A stretch of DNA of 10,826 bases from Gammaproteobacteria bacterium (GTDB lineage Bacteria > Pseudomonadota > Gammaproteobacteria > GCA-001735895), in contig JAASSH010000020.1 of the NCBI GenBank assembly GCA_021767985.1, positions 1-10,826 of the forward strand, given 5' to 3'. The notes below the pieces were generated by a model that made no database searches, was not told where the DNA came from, and was given only the letters and a program-made list of their open reading frames with translations. This document shows, piece by piece, positions 1-6,583 of this stretch. Both the position numbers and the translations under genes were made by a program. The stretch's first letter is position 1. The number at the start of each line of letters is the position of its first letter.

Positions 1-118
1 CACTGAGAGCCGTCGACATGCCGATCTTGATCGGCAAGCCGGACGTTTCTCCCATGGCCGGGACGAGTAGAATTGCAAAAGCAAATAACCTGAATATAAA
101 TTTTTCTCGTCGCATCAT
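1..118 (-). CDS. Periplasmic Liv-type substrate-binding protein, N-terminus only (truncated by window edge)
   Basis: Only the first 39 codons are in the window. The gene starts at one of two tandem ATGs (116-118 or 113-115). A basic start (MMRRE) leads into a hydrophobic stretch of about 14 residues (FRLFAFAILLVPAM), a likely Sec signal peptide. The mature protein then begins with GLPIKIGMSTALS, the usual first beta-strand of type I periplasmic binding proteins (Peripla_BP_6; LivJ/LivK-like, pattern IkIG.s..lsG). The start lies 10 bases after the TGA of the Cache-channel gene, so the two are almost certainly co-transcribed. No strong Shine-Dalgarno sequence is visible, which fits translational coupling. 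It may be a free binding protein, or the sensor end of a larger kinase or cyclase; the window cannot tell. Family assignment is from the signal peptide and one strand motif only. Confidence 0.7.
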   Translation of the reverse strand, partial: MMRREKFIFRLFAFAILLVPAMGETSGLPIKIGMSTALS

Positions 119-128
119 AGTCTGAAAT

Positions 129-2240
129 TCATACGTAAAATTTCGACAGGGTAAACCAGAGTAGAGCAAACTGACTGATTGGCCAGAACGCAACTTTGGC
201 TATGAAATTGTCGTTTTTATGAATAAAACCGATGGAAGTTTTTGTGAGCAGAACGTAATTCACGGCCACATACAAAATCATGCTATAGGTCACGAAGTAA
301 AAATATTCGAGATAGAAAATTTCTCGTGCCGCCAGATCTCTTCTTACTGCAATATGAAGAAGAATTGCCACTAGGAAAAAGCCGGCGCAGGCCGCTATGA
401 CATCCAGGGCAATTCCGAGCTGGCCTTTTTTATTGGCGTCTCGTGTACCAAGAAACAATATCGTAAAAAGCAAAATCGTCACCACCAGCAGTGGCAACAT
501 GTTCGATACGAATGGCCCGGTGATCTCCTTCCTGATGGCGATTCCAAAATACAGGCTTGGAAAATTTCTGAGCCCGGAGAAATCATTCAATCCGAAGCTG
601 GTTTCGAAAGCTTCGTTCAAATAATAAAACGAGGAATCGCCGATTTCCCAGCCTGAAATTTTTATGTCCTTTGACAACCCGGGCCTTGCCGCGGGATTGA
701 TAAGATCATAAGAAATGAGATCCGGGACTAGAATGACATTCTTCGTGAACTCTTCATGCCAGAGATCAATGATTATCCGCTCGTTATCAAATGGGTACTT
801 CGAGTAATGAAAATTCTGGTGAATCGTGGCGTTGAAGTTCCAGCGCACCACCTCCGATTTTTTATCGGTTACGGTATAGGATTTCGTAATATTTATATCC
901 TTTGCCAATGGCATGATAAATCCCGGCTTAATGTCGTCATGGACTCCTTTCGTGTAGCGTTGCCATACATAGCCGCTGATGCCCGCCGTTGTTGCATCCT
1001 CGAAGTAAACCGACTGGATATAAATTCCGGTGGGGATAAAAAACGGGATTTCCTCGCGCTCGGTTAACGATCGAAGGCGCTGCTCCGACATGAATTGATT
1101 TAACGTATTCCGGTTGGTGATCGGTGATACACCCTCCTGGTCCGGTATTTTCGACTGCATCACTAGGGTCATCACGAATACTCCAACCAAGACGCAGCTA
1201 CCGGCAAAAACGCTGGAAGCAATCCATAATCCACGCCTTCTATCCTTATTGGCCGTGGCGACTGCCGTAATCAACAAAACGGTCGAAACAAACAATGCCA
1301 ATGCAATATCGGTCAGCTTGCGATGGCTGATTTTGACCTGTAATTTTCCATCGCCATCGGCAAGCACCAGGCCCATTTTCCAGTCGGCCGACGGGATAGG
1401 AAGAAAGAATATCCGGGATTCCAGCCCCGTGCCCGGGTCGGAAAAACTTACTGTTAAGGAAGAATCATCCAAAGCCCGTTTTATCTGACTGGTTACTGCT
1501 GCCTCGGTAGCCTTGCCCGATTGACGATCGATCAGTAGTTGTTTTGCGATCAGTTTTTTATTCTGATGAAGTATGAAGCGGTTATCCGATGACAAGAGAA
1601 AACTGTAGCCATACCGCCCGAGGTCCATGGAATCCATTAGATTCTTAAACGCATCCAGTTCGTAAATTGCAAACACGACGCCGATTGGCTCGGTTGAGTT
1701 ATCAACTCCGAACAGCGGTGCACTGTAGGTAACCGTGGGGATCCTTCCGTCATTGTAAAATTGTGGGCGCAACCAGACAGAAGAGCCCTTCATGGGCAGA
1801 TTGAACCAGTCCGATTCCGCCATGCTGTAGTCCTCGGTAGCGTCCAGATCAACGACTTCGACCGTGTCCTCTTCGATAGTATTGGCCAATCCGAATAGTC
1901 GGGTTCGCGAGTTATACGCAAAGGGCGCGAAAGCTACTCCGGCTTGTACAATATCGGGGTTTGAATATACGAGTTTTCTGGTAAGTGCACGGATTAAAAA
2001 TTCGCTGGGAACTCCACCGCGGAAAAGAATCTGTGCAGTCTCGTCGACCTGGCTGGCGACACGATTCAGGGCGTTATTAATCTGGCTGACTGATTCCTCG
2101 GAGACTTGCCTTGCGCTCGAAAGCGCCTTGTCCATTAGTTTACGATCTTCTTCGAGATAGTTCAGGGCCAGATAGGCCGAGAATAAGTATCCAGAAAAAG
2201 CCATTAATGCACTTACACCAATGATAATTTTTCTATTCAT
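129..2240 (-). CDS. Cache-domain / pentameric ligand-gated ion channel fusion protein
   Basis: A 703-residue inner-membrane protein combining a sensor domain and an ion channel. TM1 is at about 5-28. A periplasmic Cache region follows at 35-295, with the dCache-like block DWFNLP...W..P...DGR.PTVTYSAPL at 144-176 and LGRYGYSFLLSSDNRFILH at 207-225. TM2 is at 309-330 and TM3 at 337-361, separated by the basic loop NKDRRRG. A pLGIC ligand-binding domain spans about 390-572; its Pro-loop signature YPFD (482-485) lies in HYSKYPFDNERIIIDLW and lacks the two Cys-loop cysteines, as in bacterial Pro-loop receptors such as GLIC. M1 is at 576-598, with the conserved N..LP (P583), M2 at 607-631, M3 at 641-665 and M4 at 679-700. 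RDAN (600-603) resembles GLIC YEAN, so D601 may match the -2' selectivity glutamate. Positive-inside charges agree with this seven-helix topology. Usual bacterial pLGICs have about 320 residues. Base composition is more AT-rich than the transporter genes. Ligand and ion selectivity are unknown. Confidence 0.85.
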   Translation of the reverse strand: MNRKIIIGVSALMAFSGYLFSAYLALNYLEEDRKLMDKALSSARQVSEESVSQINNALNRVASQVDETAQILFRGGVPSEFLIRALTRKLVYSNPDIVQAGVAFAPFAYNSRTRLFGLANTIEEDTVEVVDLDATEDYSMAESDWFNLPMKGSSVWLRPQFYNDGRIPTVTYSAPLFGVDNSTEPIGVVFAIYELDAFKNLMDSMDLGRYGYSFLLSSDNRFILHQNKKLIAKQLLIDRQSGKATEAAVTSQIKRALDDSSLTVSFSDPGTGLESRIFFLPIPSADWKMGLVLADGDGKLQVKISHRKLTDIALALFVSTVLLITAVATANKDRRRGLWIASSVFAGSCVLVGVFVMTLVMQSKIPDQEGVSPITNRNTLNQFMSEQRLRSLTEREEIPFFIPTGIYIQSVYFEDATTAGISGYVWQRYTKGVHDDIKPGFIMPLAKDINITKSYTVTDKKSEVVRWNFNATIHQNFHYSKYPFDNERIIIDLWHEEFTKNVILVPDLISYDLINPAARPGLSKDIKISGWEIGDSSFYYLNEAFETSFGLNDFSGLRNFPSLYFGIAIRKEITGPFVSNMLPLLVVTILLFTILFLGTRDANKKGQLGIALDVIAACAGFFLVAILLHIAVRRDLAAREIFYLEYFYFVTYSMILYVAVNYVLLTKTSIGFIHKNDNFIAKVAFWPISQFALLWFTLSKFYV

Positions 2241-2270
2241 GGCCGTGCGTTAGTGGTTGAATAAAGGCCA

Positions 2271-2279
2271 ATTATGACA
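2271..2279 (-). promoter_or_regulatory. Candidate extended -10 promoter of the Cache-channel gene
   Basis: On the minus strand this reads TGTCATAAT, an extended -10 element (TGn) with one mismatch to TATAAT. It lies about 30 bases before the ATG at 2240, giving a leader of roughly 24 bases. No good -35 box is visible, as is common for extended -10 promoters. This is a prediction from sequence only. Confidence 0.35.
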
Positions 2280-2307
2280 GGATATTACCAATTTTGAGAA
2301 ATATCCT
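2279..2307. repeat. 8-bp inverted repeat upstream of the Cache-channel gene (possible operator)
   Basis: AGGATATT (2279-2286) and AATATCCT (2300-2307) are perfect inverted repeats separated by 13 bases. They touch the candidate -10 box and cover the -35 zone of the Cache-channel promoter, so a repressor or activator site is plausible. No T-run follows on either strand, which argues against a terminator. Confidence 0.4.
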
Positions 2308-2411
2308 CGTTATCTGTTTGTGCTAGATCGATCGTTTCAGGATCTGAAGTCGACTCACGGAACCGGGATGTCGCCTTGTTTTCGATAGGAGCTTCGTTGT
2401 TTCGGTGCAGG

Positions 2412-2432
2412 CTGACCTCGGGTCAGTTGACC
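2412..2432. repeat. Interlocked short palindromes in degenerate intergenic DNA
   Basis: CTGACC-tcg-GGTCAG (2412-2426) shares its right arm with GGTCA-gt-TGACC (2421-2432). The result is two overlapping palindromes and a direct TGACC repeat. The stretch lies between the channel gene and the regulator pseudogene. It might be a protein-binding site or the scar of a rearrangement; nothing else identifies it. Confidence 0.3.
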
Positions 2433-2447
2433 TGCCTGCGGCATTGG

Positions 2448-2903
2448 TCATCGCGTAAAACAGGGGCAGGCAAGCCGGGGGGATACGCAAATTAGGCAAA
2501 CAGAATAGTTCCAATCCGTCAGTACGCGATCATTGGTCGTCGCGGCAACTGCTTGTGGTGCGTGTTCATCAATCAGCTCTTCGAGCTTTACCGCATCGAT
2601 CTCGATTGATTGACTTGCCAGATACAAACCCCTGTGCTCGATTTGGAGCAGGTTCGGTTCGATGTCTTTAAATAATTTCATGAGCGCATTCAAAGCCTGG
2701 CGTAACGAGTTACGCGCCTGCTGATCGCTGCGGTCACTCCACATAGGGTTGGACGAATGGCCGCGGGAATGTGGTGCTGGTTCCAGGGCCAGATACGATA
2801 GCAGGGTTTCTGTTTTTCGTGTCGGCAACGAGATAATCTCGCCTGAAGGAAGTCCAGCTTTAGATCGGCCGAGAAGATTTAGCTTTAGTGGAACCGTAAA
2901 GCG
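2448..2903 (-). pseudogene. Remnant of a SARP/BTAD-type transcriptional regulator (N-terminal part)
   Basis: From 2903 downward the frame reads RFTVPLKLNLLGRSKAGLP, then SGEIISLPTRKTETLLSYLA, then SDRSDQQARNSLRQAL (about 2716-2763) and a SIEIDAVKLEELI strand-helix. This is the winged-helix plus early BTAD signature of SARP/AfsR-like regulators (typical form: LptRKt.aLLayLAl...hsR..l..llW.drs..qARnSLRqaLs.L). The frame is closed by a TAA (2904-2906) just after an in-frame ATG (2910-2912), and recognisable homology fades near 2544. The remaining codons to the TAG/TGA region are not family-like. The BTAD helices, TPRs and any output domain (normally hundreds of residues) are missing. The only starts left are rare ones such as TTG at 2826-2828. 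I infer a decayed fragment, though a divergent short DNA-binding protein cannot be excluded. Confidence 0.6.
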
Positions 2904-3163
2904 TTAGCCCATGCCTTACTCTGTCCGTAATCCCTGATACTACGGATTTCATCGCTGGAATGCACCAAACTGAAAAATAATGTGGGTTGCCTTTAGTAGC
3001 CGGAGATTGTCTCCCGCTTTCTCGCCGCAGGGTCCGCTCGGGGTCGACTGGCCTTGCCCCGTTTCAATTCTGAGTGTCCGTTTTCGGGTTTGCGAAAATG
3101 GCGGCTGTTTAGGGGGTCGCCTACTGAATTGCGCGGGAACACTGTCCCTGGTATTGAAGGAGT
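2904..3163. other. Gene-poor stretch downstream of livF
   Basis: I find no convincing gene here on either strand. Short open frames have no ribosome binding site and no recognisable motif. Small hairpins occur: TCCGTA/TACGGA around 2924-2946, GGAGA-ttg-TCTCC at 3001-3013, and a longer one at 3078-3101 listed separately. None has a T-run, so no textbook intrinsic terminator for the transporter operon is visible. Confidence 0.5.
3078..3101. repeat. 9-bp hairpin downstream of the transporter operon
   Basis: CCGTTTTCG (3078-3086) and CGAAAATGG (3093-3101) flank a 6-base loop. The stem is perfect on the plus strand with one G-U pair, and has one A-C mismatch on the minus strand. It lies about 60 bases past the livF stop and could stabilise the mRNA end or assist termination. 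The lack of a downstream U-tract makes an intrinsic terminator unlikely. Confidence 0.3.
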
Positions 3164-3871
3164 TTAGATGCCGAGATAGGCGCGGCGTACATGCTCGTTG
3201 TCCATCAGCGAGTCGGCCTCGCCCTCAAGCGCGATATTGCCGGTTTCCAGCACGTAGCCGTGACGCGCCAGTTCCAGCGCGAGCTCGGCGTTTTGCTCGA
3301 CCAGCACCACCGCCACTCCCTGGCGGTTGATTTCGATCAGGATGCGCGCGATTTCCTGCACGATCAGCGGCGCCAGACCGAGTGAGGGCTCGTCCAGCAA
3401 CAGCATGCGCGGGTTCGACATCAACGCGCGCCCGATCGCCAGCATTTGCTGTTCGCCACCACTCATAGTGCGCGCCATCTGCTCTTTGCGTTCGCGCAGG
3501 CGCTGAAACCGGGTGAAGATTTTTTCCAGGTCCGCTTCGATACCGTCCGGGTCGTCGCGGGTAAACGCACCGAGGCGCAGGTTCTCGGTCACGCTCAAAT
3601 CCTTAAAAACGCGCCGGCCCTCGGGGACGTGTGCTATACCGAGCTTGACGATGCGGTCGGCGGAAAGCCTGTTGATTCTTTCCCCGTCGAAAATGATTTC
3701 TCCCGCACTCAGCTGCTCGAGCCCCGATATTGCGCGCAGCGTGGTGCTCTTGCCGGCGCCGTTGGAGCCGATCAGGGTAACGAAATCACCTTCTTCGACC
3801 GCGAGCGAAATCCCCTTGACCGCCGCCACCGGACCATAATGCACGTGGATGTCGTTGACTTGCAGCAACAT
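3164..3871 (-). CDS. livF: Branched-chain-type ABC transporter ATP-binding protein LivF
   Basis: 235-residue cytoplasmic ATPase, full length for LivF, and the second nucleotide-binding subunit of the HAAT-type importer. Walker A is GSNGAGKST (35-43). The LivF-type Q-loop region VPEGRRVF is at 82-89, with E84 in place of glutamine. The signature motif is MSGGEQQ (136-142), Walker B is LLLDEP (157-162), and VLVEQN (189-194) puts Q193 at the H-loop position, typical for LivF. The ATG directly follows the livG stop (TGAATG), with GGAGG about 10 bases upstream inside livG, so translation is probably coupled. It is the last gene of the five-gene operon. Family membership is firm; the transported substrate (amino acid, amide or other small nitrogen compound) is not determined by this subunit. 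Confidence 0.95.
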   Translation of the reverse strand: MLLQVNDIHVHYGPVAAVKGISLAVEEGDFVTLIGSNGAGKSTTLRAISGLEQLSAGEIIFDGERINRLSADRIVKLGIAHVPEGRRVFKDLSVTENLRLGAFTRDDPDGIEADLEKIFTRFQRLRERKEQMARTMSGGEQQMLAIGRALMSNPRMLLLDEPSLGLAPLIVQEIARILIEINRQGVAVVLVEQNAELALELARHGYVLETGNIALEGEADSLMDNEHVRRAYLGI

Positions 3872-4633
3872 TCAGGCCGCGCCTCCAAGGTAGGCATCGA
3901 TGACGCGCTTATCGTTCCTGACTTCCTCCGGCGTACCCTCGGCCAGCAGCTGGCCGAAGTTCAGCACCGTAAGGTATCCGCACAAACCCATGACCGCCTT
4001 CATATCGTGTTCGACCAGCACGATGGTGATTCCCGATTCCTGCACGCGCCGCGTCAGGTCCATCATGTGGTTGGTCTCCTCCGGATTCATACCGGCGAAG
4101 GGTTCGTCCATCAGCATCAGTTTGGGTTCGGAGGCGAGCGCGATTGCGATCGCCAGTGCGCGCTGCGATCCCAGCGGTAACTCGGCGGCCAGCTGATGGC
4201 GTCGATCCGCCAGCCCCATGAACTCGAGAACTTCTTCGACTTTTTGCGCGGCCGCCGTCTGGCGGGCCCGATCGAGGCCAAAAATAGCAGCGAACAGGTT
4301 GATTCTGGCGTGCTTGTGGCAGCCGACCAGGACGTTCTCGAACACGGTCAGTTCCTGGAACAGCGTGGTTTCCTGGAAGGTGCGCACGATGCCCATCTCG
4401 GCGATGCTATGCGGCTTCAGGCCGCTGATGCTCCGCCCCTGGTAACGGATATCACCGCTGGTCGGCGTGTAAAAGCCGGCGATATTCTTGAACATGGTGC
4501 TCTTACCGGCGCCGTTGGGTCCGATCAGGCCGCGAATTTCGCCGGCTTTGACGCTGAAGTTGACCTCGTTCAGCGCGGTCAGACCGCCGAATCGTTTGGT
4601 GACACTGTCGATTTCGAGGATTGGATTATCCAT
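3872..4633 (-). CDS. livG: Branched-chain-type ABC transporter ATP-binding protein LivG
   Basis: 253-residue cytoplasmic ATPase pairing with LivF to power the LivHM permease. Walker A is GPNGAGKST (38-46), the Q-loop is RTFQ (84-87, Q87), Walker B is LMLMDEP (172-178) with catalytic E177, and the switch histidine is H209 in LVEHDM. The ABC signature reads LPLGSQR (152-158) rather than LSGGQ. LivG proteins normally vary here (LAYGDQR type), but the P-L pair is unusual. The LivG-specific RTFQ...LF..LTV.EN block is present at 84-100. Its ATG at 4631-4633 lies 8 bases inside the end of livM, with AAGGGAAG about 7 bases upstream; its TGA abuts the livF start. Identity is firm and the substrate is unknown. 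Confidence 0.95.
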   Translation of the reverse strand: MDNPILEIDSVTKRFGGLTALNEVNFSVKAGEIRGLIGPNGAGKSTMFKNIAGFYTPTSGDIRYQGRSISGLKPHSIAEMGIVRTFQETTLFQELTVFENVLVGCHKHARINLFAAIFGLDRARQTAAAQKVEEVLEFMGLADRRHQLAAELPLGSQRALAIAIALASEPKLMLMDEPFAGMNPEETNHMMDLTRRVQESGITIVLVEHDMKAVMGLCGYLTVLNFGQLLAEGTPEEVRNDKRVIDAYLGGAA

Positions 4634-5600
4634 CGGTCAACTTCCCTTTCTCGCGGTCGCTGCCGCCGCCGGCCCAGGAGCGCAAGCGCGCCGGGATGCT
4701 CTCAAGGCCCTTGGGCAAAAACAGGATCGACAGGATCAACACTGCACCGTAAATCGCCGGCCGGAATTCCTCGAACTGGCGGATCGATTCGTCGAACAGC
4801 GTCAGCACGACGACACCCAGGATCGGACCGTAAAAGCGATTGTAACCACCGACGATGACCCAGATCAGAATAAAAACCATGAAACCGATGCCGAACTGGT
4901 TAGGATTGATCGTACCGAGGTAATGCACCTTGAGACCACCGGCGACGCCAACGAAAAACGAGCCGACGATGAACGCCAGCGCGCGATAGCGCCAGGTATC
5001 GACGCCGACCGATTCGGCCAGCGGCGCTTTCCAGTGCACCGAGTGCAGGGTTAGTCCGATACGCGAATTTTCGATGCGATACAGAATCAACAGGCACAGT
5101 CCGACGATCGCCAGCGTCAGGTAGTAGTAGGGTATCGGCTCGAGAAAATCGATATCGAAGACAAACGGCGGCTCGACACCACTCAAGCCCCCGGTGCCGC
5201 CGAACGGGATGATGAATTCGATCCAGCACAAACGTATCGCCTCGCCCGCCGCAAACGAACCTATCAGGAAATAGAACTGCGTCATGCGAAACAGCGGGAA
5301 GCATAAAAGCGCGGCGATGGCAGCCGCAACCAGCCCCGCCAACGGCAGTGTGAACCACATGCCTAGCTCGAAACCCCTGAACAGTAACGTGGCCGTGTAG
5401 CCGCCAACGCCCATCATCACCGCGTGGATCAGCGACCATTCACCGGTCAACGTCACCAACCGGTAGCTGGTCACCACGAGCACGTTGATAACCAGGAAGA
5501 TCAGCAGGTCCTGGTGATGGAATTGCAGGAAATGCGGTACCGCGAGTACAGCGGCCAGCAGTAGCAGGAAGCCAACGATCTTTGGCCAGTTTTCCTTCAT
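4626..5600 (-). CDS. livM: Branched-chain-type ABC transporter permease LivM
   Basis: 324-residue inner-membrane permease, near the usual size for short LivM proteins. There are about eight to ten hydrophobic segments, beginning at 8-24, 32-50 and 56-76. The family motif GGTGGLSGV is at 134-142. The cytoplasmic ATPase-contact region [18 protein letters not shown] (193-210) is followed by the hydrophobic [13 protein letters not shown]. The C-terminus has the typical [17 protein letters not shown] (284-300). It forms the transmembrane dimer with LivH. The start lies 4 bases after the livH TAG, with only a weak Shine-Dalgarno sequence, consistent with coupling; the end overlaps livG by 8 bases. 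Identity is firm. Confidence 0.94.
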   Translation of the reverse strand: MKENWPKIVGFLLLLAAVLAVPHFLQFHHQDLLIFLVINVLVVTSYRLVTLTGEWSLIHAVMMGVGGYTATLLFRGFELGMWFTLPLAGLVAAAIAALLCFPLFRMTQFYFLIGSFAAGEAIRLCWIEFIIPFGGTGGLSGVEPPFVFDIDFLEPIPYYYLTLAIVGLCLLILYRIENSRIGLTLHSVHWKAPLAESVGVDTWRYRALAFIVGSFFVGVAGGLKVHYLGTINPNQFGIGFMVFILIWVIVGGYNRFYGPILGVVVLTLFDESIRQFEEFRPAIYGAVLILSILFLPKGLESIPARLRSWAGGGSDREKGKLTDG

Positions 5601-5604
5601 GCGC

Positions 5605-6474
5605 CTACTCGCTCACCCTGACGCCCATGATTCCGGTCGGGCGCACGATCAGCACCACGACCATCAGAATCAGACCGCAAATCGTCGCCACCGTACCGCC
5701 GAAGTAAACCGTGACGAAGGTATGAAACAGCGCATAAAGGACTGCCGCGTAAACGGCGCCCGACAGGCTGCCGACGCCGCCGACTATGGTGACGATAAAC
5801 GCCGTAATGATCACGTTATGCCCCATGTGGGGGTTGATGTTGGTCAGTGGCGCCATCAATCCGCCGGCGAGACCGGCCAGCGCCGCGCCGACACCGATCG
5901 CGATGACGGAGATACGGGTGATATTGATACCCTGCAGCGCCGCTGCCTCGCGGTCGAGCGCGACCGCGCGCAGAGCCCAGCCGAGACGAGTTCGGGTCAG
6001 GAAATACCATAGCGTGGCGAGCGCCAGCACCGATATGCCCAGCCCGAACAAACGCTGGTAGGGAATGCGCAGGAATTCGAACAATACCAGGGTACCGTGG
6101 AACGGCGGCGGCACCTGCTTCGACGGGCCCTCGCCGCCGACCAGGGTCGCGATCACCTGCAATATGAACAATACGCCGATAGAGCAAATCAGGCCAGCCA
6201 GCGGATCGTTGCGCGTCGGGCGAAACAGGAACCGCTCCATCAGCAGGCCAACACCGGTAACCACGAGAATGGCAAGAATCAACGTCGGAATGTAAGCAAC
6301 CCCGTGCTGCGCGTGCACCAGCCAGATCGTATAGGCACCGACCATGACCAGTTCGCCATGAGCGAAATTGACCACTCCCATGACACCGAAGATCAGCACC
6401 AGTCCCACCGCGAACAGGGCAAAAAATCCGCCCTGGATGAGACCGTTGATAATCGACAGAAAAAAAAGTTCCAC
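5605..6474 (-). CDS. livH: Branched-chain-type ABC transporter permease LivH
   Basis: 289-residue inner-membrane permease, normal LivH length. It starts NGLIQGGFFALFAVGLVLIF, then has the conserved NFAHGE (36-41) and the ATPase-contact loop DREAAALQGINITRIS (174-189). A glycine/alanine-rich helix follows (GAALAGLAGGLMAP), and the closing motif is RPTGIMG (278-284). The start codon is GTG (6472-6474) with GGGA a few bases upstream. No ATG fits as well, because the first helix begins directly after this GTG. A 108-base gap with strong palindromes separates it from the binding-protein gene upstream. The short length, without the large extra N-terminal region of proteobacterial UrtB, argues against a urea permease. 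Substrate otherwise unknown. Confidence 0.94.
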   Translation of the reverse strand: MELFFLSIINGLIQGGFFALFAVGLVLIFGVMGVVNFAHGELVMVGAYTIWLVHAQHGVAYIPTLILAILVVTGVGLLMERFLFRPTRNDPLAGLICSIGVLFILQVIATLVGGEGPSKQVPPPFHGTLVLFEFLRIPYQRLFGLGISVLALATLWYFLTRTRLGWALRAVALDREAAALQGINITRISVIAIGVGAALAGLAGGLMAPLTNINPHMGHNVIITAFIVTIVGGVGSLSGAVYAAVLYALFHTFVTVYFGGTVATICGLILMVVVLIVRPTGIMGVRVSE

Positions 6475-6507
6475 GAAAAATCCCGACTGCTTGCACCGCT
6501 ACCCGCA

Positions 6508-6521
6508 GTGCCCGCGGGCAC
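6508..6521. repeat. Perfect 14-bp palindrome upstream of livH
   Basis: GTGCCCGCGGGCAC is fully self-complementary and ends about 34 bases before the livH GTG. As RNA it cannot fold into a tight hairpin without losing centre pairs, so a DNA-binding site is as likely as an RNA structure. Confidence 0.4.
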
Positions 6522-6533
6522 CGGATGAGGCTA

Positions 6534-6572
6534 TGCCCGGGAAACGGCGCCTTCGCTCGCCATTCCCGGGCA
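6534..6572. promoter_or_regulatory. Stable hairpin between binding-protein gene and livH (mRNA processing or attenuation)
   Basis: TGCCCGGGAA (6534-6543) and TTCCCGGGCA (6563-6572) form a perfect 10-bp stem, and GGCG/CGCC (6546-6549 and 6558-6561) extend it inside with an 8-base loop. It begins about 11 bases past the binding-protein stop on the minus strand. No T-run follows, so full termination is unlikely. Such hairpins after binding-protein genes often protect the upstream mRNA and lower permease expression relative to the binding protein; that role is inferred here. Confidence 0.55.
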
Positions 6573-6583
6573 ATAATCCAGGG

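Noticed and set aside
2323..2514. 63-codon minus-strand frame between the channel and the regulator remnant
   Set aside because: No ribosome binding site, no motif, and it does not continue the BTAD homology in another frame.
3446..4180. Plus-strand open frame of 244 codons opposite livF and livG
   Set aside because: It lies antisense to two ATPase genes with intact Walker motifs; its composition (many H, R, Q, D) is that of a shadow frame.
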